DNA of 64,000 nucleotides from Cycas panzhihuaensis (taxonomy: Eukaryota > Cycadophyta), in NCBI GenBank assembly GCA_023213395.1, contig CM041465.1:250611741-250675740 (forward strand). The letters run 5' to 3'. The notes under the pieces are model-generated. The model had not been told where the DNA came from and searched no databases. It worked only from the letters and a program-made list of their open reading frames with translations. Positions 47,169 to 56,330 of this stretch are shown piece by piece (position 1 is the stretch's first letter; each line of letters begins with the position of its first letter). Position numbers and translations under genes: made by a program.

Positions 47169-47663
47169 TGTAGCGTCCTTTTCAAATTTTGTCTAGCTTG
47201 GATGCAAGCTAGAAAACCAACTTGCTAGGCATTAAATCTAACCTCAAGATGAGAAACAAATTTGTTGGGCATTAAAACAAACCTTGGGAGTTTAGCCTTA
47301 TGGAGGGCATAAATAGGGCCCAACCCCTCTTAGTTGGTGTCTTATCATTTGATTTCTTGCTCTTAGCAGCTTGGCTCCCCTACTGGAGATTTGTAGAGGT
47401 CTACCTTGCCTCGAAGAGGACTGCTTGTTTGAACATAGATTTGGCCTTAACTGTATTTACAACCACAACTAGATTTGTATCATTATCAATTACTTTTTGA
47501 GTGATATCAATTATTTCTTTCTCAATTATTGGAGTACTTTCATAATTCTGGCTTTTCTGTCTAAACATTTATTGTTGCAATGTCATTAGGTTTTGGAATC
47601 TTATTGTTGTGTTTATCTTTGAGATTGGCATGTTTTGCAAGAAAAGGCTATAGAGACTCTACA
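47169..47663 (+). repeat. 3' LTR of Gypsy D
   Basis: 495 bp, TGTAGCGTCC...GACTCTACA, followed by TSD ATCAA. TATA-like CATAAATAG near 47309. Confidence 0.9.
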
Positions 47664-47716
47664 ATCAAATATAGGATTGTGTTGACTCCCTTAAGATAAA
47701 GAACGAGAACACAACA

Positions 47717-48136
47717 TGTGGATTTGCATATTGAGATAAAAGATAGAATTTCAAAGTAAGTTTAGAAACATCAAATGTGCATATAAGATAACAGTTGAAA
47801 AATATACATAATATCATATATACAATAAAATAATATTCAAAAAAATAAATATCAAATCAAGGCTCCACAATAATTGTCCTCTTTGAAACGAGGGTTTCCT
47901 CCCAATTGCACAACAGTGCCCTAATGACCTTAGGCAATCATTCCAAATGAAATAATAATTCTCCAAGATGATCCACAAATGAATAGTGCTCCCCTATTTA
48001 TAACCAAAGGTTAGGGCCTATTTAATCTCTTACTAAAAAATTGACTTCTTATTCTCTCTCCCAAAAACTGACTTCACATTAATAACTCCTCCTTATTCTT
48101 CTAAAAACCTGACTTCACATAATTACGCATGCAACA
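47717..48136 (-). repeat. 3' LTR of element H
   Basis: 420 bp, TGTGGATTTG...GCATGCAACA; TATA-like GGTTATAAATAGGG in minus reading near 47995-48005. Confidence 0.85.
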
Positions 48137-48248
48137 ACTCCCCTCCCATTAAAATACTTCACCCTCGAAGTATAAATTGCTACACATGGAGTTGCTTGGA
48201 GCCATCTTTGACCTATTCTCCAATCCACCACCTACTAACTCTTGTATG

Positions 48249-48449
48249 TCATAAAAATATGATCCATTCTTGTGCCTTTGATTGGAGATAATTAATATGT
48301 AATCTGAACCTGTAAATGTTTATGTCTGAGACGTGTTGAATTTTGTACCCCACTCGGGACAGAAACAATCCTGGGACCTGTGTGATGCTGATGGTATCTG
48401 GCCAAAAGCCTATTATGTGGTTGCACATTTTGTCCTCAAATAATCTCAC
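48249..48449 (-). CDS. Element H conserved ORF, C-terminal segment, function unknown
   Basis: 67 codons: DKMCNHIIGFW, then VPGLFLSRVGY and LQSKAQEWIIFL, ending in TGA just before the PPT. It aligns without gaps to the G copy (VPRLFL, LQQRAQDWI) for 32 residues although the DNA has diverged strongly, which suggests past protein-level constraint. No family recognised; not a known gag, RT or integrase motif. Might be a C-terminal exon or end of a longer protein including 48866-49333. Confidence 0.4.
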   Translation of the reverse strand: MRLFEDKMCNHIIGFWPDTISITQVPGLFLSRVGYKIQHVSDINIYRFRLHINYLQSKAQEWIIFL

Positions 48450-48865
48450 TCAAGGGATTTGGGGTGTTGAAAATACTAAGGAGGCTTTATGGGGAGGTAA
48501 TAGGTTGTTTTTGGGAGGCTAGAAAAAAAATGGTCATGAAGATTATATAATGGAGATTGTCTGTAATTACGAAGCATAATGGCAGAAAGAATGGGTGAAG
48601 TGGGGGTGCATGAAATGATCATCAAGAATTTTGGATGTGTTCATAATAGGGACAAAAGAGCTATATAGTGAGAGGCATATAAGACCTGGAATTTGATTCG
48701 ATAAGGAGTTGTGATACTTAAGGGGTTGGTGGGACAACTAGAGATATTAGGGAAATAAGACCGATGTGGGATTAGTGATAGACGTTCTTTATGGAATAGA
48801 GGTGTTAAAAGGGATCCTAGGATGGATGTAACATTACAAGGATGAGAAAATAGTGAAAAAGAATG

Positions 48866-49333
48866 TCAGTTGCAAGGCAACTTGAGAAGAGAGGATAAGG
48901 GTAACAAGGGTTTATCAAAAGGTTGAGAAAGTATTAAACTAGGAAATGGATGAAATGGGACGTAGATTTTTCCTACAAAGAAATGTGAATTAGGTATGGG
49001 ATACTTTTTGACATGGAATTGAAGACTTTTTAAAGTAAAATAACGAGGAATTTTAAGAGGAACTGTAAAACTACTGAAAGAAATGGGCATGTGCAAAACA
49101 AGATTAGGAACCATGTCAAGTACCTCATTGGATTTGCTTGATTGCGTAGACTCTTCCTTAAATTCTTCTATCTCCATTTGATCCTCCTTCGATGACTCGT
49201 CAACAAGTTCATGTTGCTCCAATATAACTTGTTCATCATTTGAATCATAATGTTCTTCTATTTCTTCTTGAACTTCAACACCGTTGCAAGTGGGCTCTTC
49301 TTGCTCACAATCTCTTGCATACATATGGTTCAT
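48866..49333 (-). CDS. Element H unknown ORF, acidic N-terminal segment
   Basis: 155 codons starting MNHMYARDCEQEE. Residues 10-65 are very acidic (EEIEEHYDSNDE, SSKEDQMEIEEFKEES), then LVLHMPISFSSFTVPL and a hydrophobic, Pro-rich half with FVGKIYVPFHPFPS. The LVLHM...SF..PL block is shared with element G (22428-22619). Beyond the stop, the homologous HKERLSLIPH phrase follows near 48790, so the ancestral protein was longer. Unknown function; no membrane segment or catalytic motif that I can name. Confidence 0.4.
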   Translation of the reverse strand: MNHMYARDCEQEEPTCNGVEVQEEIEEHYDSNDEQVILEQHELVDESSKEDQMEIEEFKEESTQSSKSNEVLDMVPNLVLHMPISFSSFTVPLKIPRYFTLKSLQFHVKKYPIPNSHFFVGKIYVPFHPFPSLILSQPFDKPLLPLSSLLKLPCN

Positions 49334-49766
49334 GTACTTGTGTTGATTGTTCTACAATCTGAGATGCCCTCAATTTTGCAAAGAAATCTTTAAGAGTGTT
49401 TTCCATTTTATCAATTTTTTTAGAAAGTCAATTCACATGTCATTATCCATCTGTTACTAAAATGTTGATAACCTTTTATTCCGATATCCAATGGATCTTA
49501 AACAACTTCTAGCAGAAAGCAAACTTTAAGACACACTAATTCAAAAAAAATTTAAGGTCAATTGAACATATGTAGCCAAAGTTAGGGTCACTTGAAATTG
49601 CACTAGGAGATTTTAAGCTCTAAAGGCAGTGATGAACAATAAGGCGAAATTAAACTCCCTGCAAAGCCAACAGTATAACCCACTCAAAATTTGCTCGAAA
49701 TTCGTTCATTTACGCTACCAAAAATGCAGATCTTTCATATGCCAAAAATGAAGCTCACATACCTAT
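49334..49766 (-). other. Element H 5' leader
   Basis: Non-coding. Holds at 49451-49590 the leader module also present twice in element G (31225-31560), with CTAAAATG.TGATAAC and the CTTCTAGCAGAAAGC phrase. Confidence 0.6.
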
Positions 49767-50149
49767 TGTGTCATTGCCTACTCAGAGAAAAGTTATAATT
49801 TCAATATAAATTCAAAAACATCAGATGCACATAAAAGATAAATACTAAAAATATACATAATATCAGACATACAATAAAATAATATTCAGAAATGTAAATA
49901 TCAAATCAAACCTCCACAATAATTGCCCTCTTCGAGGCAAGGGTTTCCTTCCAATGGCACAACAGTACCCTAATGGCTTTAGGCCATTATTCCAAGGGAA
50001 ATAACAGTTCTCCAAGATGATCGACAAATGAATAGTGCACCCCTATTTATAGCCATAAGCTGGGGCTTATTTAATCTGTCACTAAAAAGCCAACATAACT
50101 GCTCCTTATTCTTCTAAAAAACTGACTTCACATAATTAGGCATGCAACA
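49767..50149 (-). repeat. 5' LTR of element H
   Basis: 383 bp, TGTGTCATTG...GCATGCAACA, partner of 47717-48136, and related to the LTRs of G. Confidence 0.85.
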
Positions 50150-50154
50150 CACCA

Positions 50155-50634
50155 GTCCATCTAGTTGCCTATACGGGACCTTGGACCACCACTTTTATTA
50201 GGTTTGATATTTAGATTTGTCTCCACCAGTTCAAGCATGTTATAAAACTGTCTTTATGTTAAGTGCCATGCACAACCATTAGGCTACAAACTAGAAGTAT
50301 AAAGACGGTAGTTCAAAATGTAATGACCAAAAACAAAGAGACCTGTGAAAGGCCACAAAACAGACAAGGCTTATAACTAAGTTCAATGCATTGCATATCT
50401 ATGACCTGGTAAGGAACTAAGAATTCTCACTGTAAAGAAAGAAAATTGTAATGGTGAACAGCAGTTCCAAATACTAAAAATCATAAACACAGGAAAGCAA
50501 TCAATGCTAAGCATACAATGTTTACAACTGACACAAAGCTGCATTCTGTTATTGAAACAATACCAAATACTATCTAATAGAAGCATTTTATCTTTTACAA
50601 ATATTACCCTGGCAATACCTTACAAGAAGGCTCA
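50155..50634. other. Likely helicase intron, no feature seen
   Basis: About 480 bases beyond element H without a recognisable exon, repeat or element end. The next helicase exon expected after 50908 (the helicase C domain) is not visible here on the minus strand. Confidence 0.4.
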
Positions 50635-50832
50635 ATTTCAAATTGAGACTTCAGAAGAGCCAGTAGCGTCACCAGCCGCAAACCACATGGCACTACAGAA
50701 AACAATTAAAACATCAGAAGCTGTGACAGGCAAACCTGAGCATATTTCAAATTGAGACTTCAGAAAAGCCAGCAGCATCACCAGCCACATGACACTGTAG
50801 ATGACAATTAAAACATCAGAAGTTGTGATGGG
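50635..50832 (-). repeat. Two-copy tandem repeat, period about 109
   Basis: 50635-50730 and 50744-50832 share ATTTCAAATTGAGACTTCAG, GCCAG.AGC.TCACCAGCC and ACAATTAAAACATCAGAAG. The second copy lacks about 8 bases. It lies just downstream of the helicase exon, in its presumed intron. Confidence 0.85.
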
Positions 50833-50907
50833 GTAGCTTGTGCAGTGACTCTCAGAGCTTCACCAAACATTAACCATGCAAGCTTCATATTTGATGAACT
50901 GACTCAC

Positions 50908-51272
50908 CTTTGATGTACTTTTGAACTAACTGAGCTGGAAACCTATATTCTATTGTCGAACTGCTAGGCAAGATTGACACATTACTGGATCCAGACTGAA
51001 CCCTTCCATTTGCTCCTGCATTTGCTGTGAGACTATCTGATAGTGGAAGCTTACTGTCTGCCAAACCAATGGTGACTGGATTATTCAAGCTAATTTTTGC
51101 AAGATGATTAACTTGCTCATTCAGAGTTGCAGACAAAAGCAAGTTTTGCCGCTGGTACTCATTATTAGAAACTTCATAACTTGCTTTCTTCTCAAAGGTG
51201 AACCCAGATTGCCTTGACCCCAACAGGGTCAATATTTCCTCTATGTCTTTACCAAATCCCAGGTCAAGAAGT
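50908..51272 (-). CDS. DEAD-box RNA helicase (DDX31/Dbp7/RH17-like), second exon seen
   Basis: 365-bp exon on the minus strand between an AG acceptor (51274-51273) and a GTGAGT donor starting at 50907. It reads LLDLGFGKDIEEILTLLGSRQ, QRQNLLLSATLNEQVNHLAKISL with helicase motif III (SAT), a Ser/Asn-rich insert (about 50950-51050), then YRFPAQLVQKYIK. This wording and the DLGFGKDIEEI spacing fit the plant RH17 / animal DDX31 / yeast Dbp7 group, nucleolar helicases of large-ribosomal-subunit assembly. The frame is clean and joins the exon at 51596-51704 in phase (split AG|A codon for Arg). The helicase C-terminal exons are not visible to the left within this window. Confidence 0.8.
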
Positions 51273-51595
51273 CTACAATTCAAACATGAATCAGATATAT
51301 ACCAGCAATTCCTAGGGAAAATCAAAGAAAAGAAACTCTTTAAAGGGTTCATACTCAAAAATGAAACACTGGACAACAAAAAATTCCACAAGTTGTAATT
51401 CTTTCTATCTAATGAATCATCATATTTTCAATAAAAATAAATAAAAATGGAACAAGTAGTATTTGAAAGAAGGGGTGAAATACCCATCAGCCTTTTACCC
51501 ACACTTACAATTAGTAATTACAAAAAAGCTCAATGAGAAACATAGGCATTGACTGACATCTTACATTATAATACAAATGAAAAACATGCACATGC

Positions 51596-51704
51596 CTGTC
51601 TGCTTCATCAAAGACTAGCCAATGCAGGCGCTTGTGAACAAAAGATGAAGTATGCTTCAAGTGATCCAGAAGCCGCCCAGGAGTCGCAACTAGAATGGTT
51701 ATCC
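51596..51704 (-). CDS. DEAD-box RNA helicase (DDX31/Dbp7/RH17-like), first exon seen
   Basis: 109-bp exon: AG acceptor at 51706-51705, then [16 protein letters not shown] (motif Ib, TPGR), [14 protein letters not shown] (motif II, DEAD). It ends GACAG followed by GCATGTGC, so the donor is GC rather than GT. The intron 51273-51595 is 323 bp. The exon with the nucleotide-binding motif I (GTGKT) and the N-terminus should lie at higher coordinates but was not found up to 52022, where Copia I begins. Confidence 0.8.
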
Positions 51705-51712
51705 CTGAAACA

Positions 51713-52022
51713 AAATCAATCCTGTTACCTTACAAGGAATTTCCCAATCCATAAGATACTAAACAACTAACCAACCAGCAAATGCAACTAAAATGTTTAT
51801 TTCCTAAAATAAACACACATCTCTTAGCTTACAATAGTTCTCCAAATCCATGAAATACTAAACGTTGAATGGTTAGCTGAATGAAAGCCAACAAAATATA
51901 TAGGTCAAAGAAAGGCAAGGAAGAACATCCATTTCCAACTCATGGAAGCTTAATTGAACAGATCTGTCAAGTTCTCTATTCTTCAAAGACAAGCATAGTG
52001 GGAATTGACATACCAAAATGGA
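51713..52022 (-). other. Helicase intron or flank, nothing seen
   Basis: About 300 bases upstream (minus sense) of the 109-bp exon, ending at Copia I. No upstream helicase exon recognised. Confidence 0.4.
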
Positions 52023-52236
52023 TGTTAGGATTCACACCACAATAGGCGAAAAACTCAATGCATTAATGTGGGAGAGTTCAACTCTCTTATATATACATCA
52101 AGTAGTTGTAACGGTTATGTATCTAGTTGACACTTGTCAGACACTTGGCATGTTTACATAAAAAGGGGTTTTAATGACCCTTATGTTTCCTAGTAATAAA
52201 ACAGTACAACTAATGATAAAACATTACATCTTAACA
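52023..52236 (-). repeat. 3' LTR of Copia I
   Basis: 214 bp, plus reading TGTTAGGATT...CATCTTAACA; minus PPT-like AACATTAAGAGAAAG follows it (52237-52251). TATA-like TATATAAG in minus reading near 52090. Confidence 0.8.
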
Positions 52237-52243
52237 CTTTCTC

Positions 52244-53818
52244 TTAATGTTTTATCAAACCTAATTTGTCTCTACGAAATTGAAACTTCTCTTTGCTGAG
52301 TGGTTTTGTCAAGATATCTACAACTTGTTCATTTGTTGGACAGTATGTTAAATCAATCTCCTTGTTTTGCACTTTTTCTCTAATAAAGTGATGGTGTACT
52401 TCAATGTGCTTTGTTCGAGCATGTAGAACTGAATTTTTAGTCAACTTAATTGCACTTTGATTGTCACAAAAGAGCATTGTTGATTTTTTCTATTGTTGAT
52501 CCAAATTTGTCAAAAGTTGTCTTAACCAGATTGTTTCACAAGATGCATTGACTGTTGACTTGTATTCAACTTCTGTGGATGACAATGCAACTGTTGGTTG
52601 TCGTCTATTGTTTCATGAGATTACAGTTGGTCCAAAGAAAAAATAGTACCCGTTTGTTGATTTTCTCTTTTCTTTGTTTCTTGCCCAATCTGAGTCACAA
52701 AACCCAATCAATTGTCCTAACTTAACTTTCGAATAAGCAAGCTTTAAGTCAATCATTCCTTTCAGATATCTGAGTATTCCTTTTGCAGTTTTCCAATGAC
52801 CCAATTTTGGATCCTGCATATATCTAGAAACTAGACCAATGGAGTATGATATATTAGGTCTAGTTGCAGTGAGGAATATCAAACTCCCAATTTGTTGTCT
52901 GTACAAGGTTGCATCAACTGATACTTATTCATTAAATTGAATCAGATCACAGCCAATTTCTATAGGAGTTGCACAGTTGTTGCAATCTCCCATTTTGAAC
53001 TTTGTTAGCAAATTTTTTATGTATTTACCTTGAGATAAGGTGATCAAATCTCCTTTTTGATTGACTTCTATACCAATATAGTAATTCAGAAGTTCCAGGT
53101 GAGTCATTTCAAACCCTTTCTCCAGTTTTGCTTTTATATCTCCTATGGATCCTATGTCACTTCTTGTAAGAATCATGTCATCTACATAGACCACGATTAT
53201 TGTGATCAGTCCTTGGCTCTTCTTGGTATATAAACTGGAGTTTGATTTGCTGCTGTGGAATCCATTTTGGGTGAGGTATTTGTCCAACTCAGCATACCAC
53301 GCCCTTGGTGCTTGCTTCAATCCATATGAAGCCTTTTTTAATTTGCACACAAGATCTTCTTTGCCCTTTTGAATATATCCTTCTGGTTGGGTCATATAAA
53401 CTTCTTCCTCGAGTTCTCCATTAAAGAAGGCACATTTTACATCTAACTGATAGATCTTCCAATTAAATTGAGAAGCTACGACTATTACGGTTCTCACTGT
53501 ATTTAATTTTGCTATAGGTGAGAAGGTTTCCTCATAATCTATCCTTGTTATCTGGGTGTATCCTTTAGCCACTAATCTAGCTTTATGCTTTTCTATTTCA
53601 CCACTAGGATTTTCCTTTATTTTATACACCCATTTGCAATTAACAATAGGCTTACTTGCAGGCAGATCAACCAGTTCCTACGTTTGGTTTTTGAAAATCG
53701 ATTCCATTTCAACGTTCATGGCAGTTTGCCATTCTTTGTGTTGCCTTGCTTCTTCGTGAGATTGTGGTTCTGCATTGTTGAATAGTGCCTGATTGATAAG
53801 TGTATGATTAGTCTTCAT
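52244..53818 (-). pseudogene. Copia I reverse transcriptase and RNase H
   Basis: RT frame 53629-52925: [57 protein letters not shown] (intact catalytic box), ending at a TAA after LIQFNE. RNase H: YRQQIGSLIFLTATRPNISYS, DSDWARNKEKRKST, then FCDNQSAIKLTKN, HARTKHIEVHHHFIREK and ADILTKPLS-like VVDILTKPLS. Stops at 53680 and near 52600 keep it from being one frame. Confidence 0.9.
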
Positions 53819-54133
53819 TGTATTTTCTAAGTAACAATATAAAGAGGTACTTAAAGGCACCCAAATATATACAACATTGTAAAAGTTACTTGGGATAATT
53901 AATAATTAGGTACACAGGTGTCCCACATACAAACTAACTCAAGTTTGTATAAAGATGTACAATTCTCAAAGAAAGGAATGAAGAGATACAAGTGGAGATT
54001 TTCTCTCTCTCCTCTCCTCTGACTTTGCTTAGGTTCTATTTCTTCTTGAAAACCCTCAGAAGCCTGAAGAATTTGTTGTTCCTGTTAACATTTCGTGCCT
54101 AAAGCAGGGAGGGCAGAGCACAAAATCACATCA
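53819..54133 (+). repeat. 5' LTR of Gypsy K
   Basis: About 315 bp, TGTATTTTCT...CACATCA. Start defined by the copy at 63722-63766, end by the PBS. Inserted in the RT of Copia I. Confidence 0.8.
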
Positions 54134-54135
54134 AT

Positions 54136-54147
54136 TGGTATCAAAGC
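54136..54147 (+). other. Primer-binding site of Gypsy K
   Basis: TGGTATCAAAGC, one change from the initiator-Met type, two bases after the LTR. Confidence 0.8.
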
Positions 54148-54749
54148 ACGATCAGTCTTTGGGAGAAGGCGTCAAATAACAAAAATTCATACTTGCAGAA
54201 GTGTACGAACAACCGTACAGGACTGTACAGACAAAGTGGGGGGGGGGGAATTGTCTAGAATTCGACGAAAATTTACCAGCGAGAGCATCATAAGACGTGC
54301 AACAAGTTTCTCTAAAGACTCGAAGTCTGAATCTCTCAAAAAACTAAGGAAAAGGCCGAAAAACAGAGGGCGCAGGTTTGGTGCTTCAATTGCAATTTTC
54401 TTCTGAAATAATCAGGCAAATCTCTCCCAACTGCTCTTGAAATCTTTGTTTTGAAAAGATCTATCCATCAAGTATAGATTCGAAGCATAAATCTTGCTGT
54501 ATTTTTTTAAATGAGCAAAAAATGTGATCAAACCCTAGTTGCAAAAACTGCTTCAGACAAGAATATCTCACTTGATAGAAATCCGATTGAGAAACAGACT
54601 ACAAATTCACATAGGCGACTTGAAGATCTTTCAAATGAGGTCCATTTCATTTTTTACCGTATAGATTCTACGCAGTCGTACGGATCCATACAAACAGACA
54701 AATTCTGAAATTTTTTGTCTTTTCTGCAATTTCCTCAGTCCCTCTGCAT

Positions 54750-54759
54750 TTTCTCTCTC

Positions 54760-54829
<70 letters not shown>

Positions 54830-54830
54830 T
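54750..54830 (+). repeat. Compound microsatellite (CT)n(CA)n(TA)n
   Basis: About 46 bases of CT repeats with one interruption, then about 18 of CA, then about 14 of TA. Confidence 0.95.
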
Positions 54831-54837
54831 ATAAAAA

Positions 54838-55470
54838 AAGGCCATAAACCCTCTACACAAGTAGGCCTTTCTCATTATATTTGCTTTTTTTGGGCATATT
54901 GTCGTAAGCCCTCTTTATAGGCAAGCGTGTTGGAATAATGTACATTCCCATTTACATGTCCATTTAAGTTCATTTCATTTCATTAGAATAGTTGCTCACA
55001 TGGAATATTCTAGATGAGAATATTCTAGTGAGAGAAGATTCCTAGTCAAAGGTTCTAGAAGTCAAAGATGCTCAACTATTAATGAGGTAGTTTGAGCACA
55101 CCAAAAATCATAGAATTTTTTGAACAAACTCCTATGTTTAGACATAGTGTAAAACTATAAATATGTATTTGTACCTTACATATTTTCTTAATGAGATTTG
55201 GAGAGTTGTGAGTCATTGTCGTATTGTCATCTCTTGTGCACTTTCTCACATGTGCTTTATGACATGTCTCCTACTCCTATCCACTCATTCCAACAAAGCG
55301 TACCCTAAGCACGTTTCTCTTGGGCATATTGCCACAAGCCCTCTTCACAGGCAAGCACACCCCTCCAAACAGATTTTTTCTTTTGGGCAAACACACCCCA
55401 TGCAAGTACAATTGTTCGGGCATATTATTGTAAGCCCTTCATAAAGGTAGGCGTACCTCATTTACAATCA
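54838..55470 (+). repeat. Leader repeat of Gypsy K, 4-5 degenerate copies
   Basis: Copies near 54840, 54894, 55322 and 55418, with a shorter one near 55385. Core GGGCATATTG.CGTAAGCCCTC, then TTTATAGGCAAGCGTACC. The solo LTR sits inside the second copy, splitting AAGCG from TACC. Confidence 0.7.
54928..55295 (+). repeat. Solo LTR of the element-L family
   Basis: 368 bp, TGTTGGAATAATG...CATTCCAACA, flanked by perfect TSD AAGCG (54923-54927 and 55296-55300), with no internal region. Same family as 59616-59979 and 63174-63539. TATA box CTATAAATAT at 55155-55164. Left by recombination between the two LTRs of an element that inserted into the K leader. Confidence 0.95.
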
Positions 55471-56330
55471 TGTCTCTTGATCAAGAAGATCAATCACATC
55501 TTGACATTACTGAACTCTTAACACAGGAGCTTCGGAAGCAGCGTCAGGATGCACAAGCTTTTCAACAAAACTTGGTTACCAGCATCATGACAATGTTTTA
55601 GCAGATGCTGCATCAACAAAATATTCCAACAGCCGTCCCAATTCCATCAACTCCATTCAAATTGGATGCTAAAATTAGTATCCCACTTTTTGAAGGTACC
55701 ATGAATGCCGATAAATTAGATGCATGGCTTCGAAGTCTAGAAGCCTATTTCAAAACGCAGCAACTTACGAAAGCACAAAAAAATAATGGTCGTTGAAGTA
55801 CACATGGCAGAGCAGGCATTAACATGGTGGCAATCATATTCCCGTGATAAACCATTTATTTTATGGGGAGAATTCAAAAATATTGTCTACAGTCAATTTT
55901 ATCCTTTAGGGTACATCGATGCACTCACTACATGATGGCTTCATCTCTGCCAAGTTACAGGACAGACAGTTCAACAATACATTGATGAGTTTGTCAAACT
56001 TTCTATACATTTAGAAGTTTCAGACTCTGACCACATTCTCAAGCTGAAGTTTATACGAGGACTCTTTTCATCCATACAACGAGAAATGGATCTTCTCCAA
56101 ATCCCTTCATTGGAAGCAACCTATCAATTTGCCCTCAAAATTGAAAATAAGCTACAATGAAGACCATGGCCATCTCAGGCACCTGCATCTACATCCAGAA
56201 CATTTGTGCCACGAGCAAGTAATACAAAAAAATATTGTTCTTTTCACAAGAGTAAAAGCCATATAGATGCAGAGTGCAGAGCACAGCAAAAACCTCATAC
56301 CTTGGTCGTTGAACACCAAGCTCTGGCAGA
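55470..56330 (+). pseudogene. Gypsy K gag
   Basis: Starts at ATG 55470 (MSLDQEDQSHLDITELL). Capsid part: ISIPLFEGTMNADKLDAWLRSLEAYF, QALTWWQSY, QFYPLGY, QYIDEFVKLSIHLEV, FIRGL, followed by the variant zinc finger CSFHKSKSHIDAEC (Cys-His-His-Cys). Stops at 55600 and 55936, a frameshift near 55785 and a stop at 56158. Confidence 0.85.

Larger units (their letters stand above)
11765..47663 (+). mobile_element. Gypsy chromovirus D, exploded by nested insertions
   Basis: LTRs at 11765-12215 and 47169-47663 are recognisably the same sequence, each TG...(C/T)A, and the whole is flanked by a perfect 5-bp duplication ATCAA (11760-11764 and 47664-47668). Internal order on the plus strand is PBS, gag, zinc knuckle, protease, RT, RNase H, integrase, chromodomain, PPT. 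The coding region is interrupted by Copia B, by element G (with E and F inside it), by the C body with its 513-bp repeats, and by the 44546-45670 block. All frames contain stops. The host element is clearly older than everything inside it. Confidence 0.9.
47717..50149 (-). mobile_element. Non-autonomous LTR element H (same family as G)
   Basis: 2.4 kb with LTRs 47717-48136 and 49767-50149; flanks CAACA and CACCA agree at 4 of 5 positions. PPT TTTTAATGGGAGGGGAGT beside the left LTR and a degenerate PBS (TAGGTATGTGAGCTTC) beside the right LTR set the minus orientation. There is no gag, RT or integrase. The internal region aligns with that of G, including the CTTCACCCTCGAAGTATA box next to the PPT and the conserved reading frame. 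Presumably mobilised in trans. Confidence 0.85.
52023..53818 (-). mobile_element. Copia retrotransposon I, 3' half, cut by Gypsy K
   Basis: Minus-strand Copia with a 3' LTR (52023-52236), PPT, RNase H and RT. It stops at 53818 where the 5' LTR of Gypsy K begins, in the middle of the RT entry region. The missing integrase, protease, gag and 5' LTR should lie right of K, beyond the window. A different Copia lineage from A/B/C and from E. Confidence 0.85.
54148..55469 (+). other. Gypsy K 5' leader
   Basis: No gene recognised; short open frames at 54095-54406 and 54511-54708 are basic and unplaced. It includes a G-run of 12 at 54238-54249, a compound microsatellite (54750-54830), dispersed copies of a GGGCATATT..GTAAGCCCT motif, and the solo LTR. 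Confidence 0.6.

Noticed and set aside
48866-49333. Reading the H ORF as a host gene rather than an element ORF
   Set aside because: Homologous sequence lies at the same position in element G between matching PPT and leader modules, so it travels with the element.
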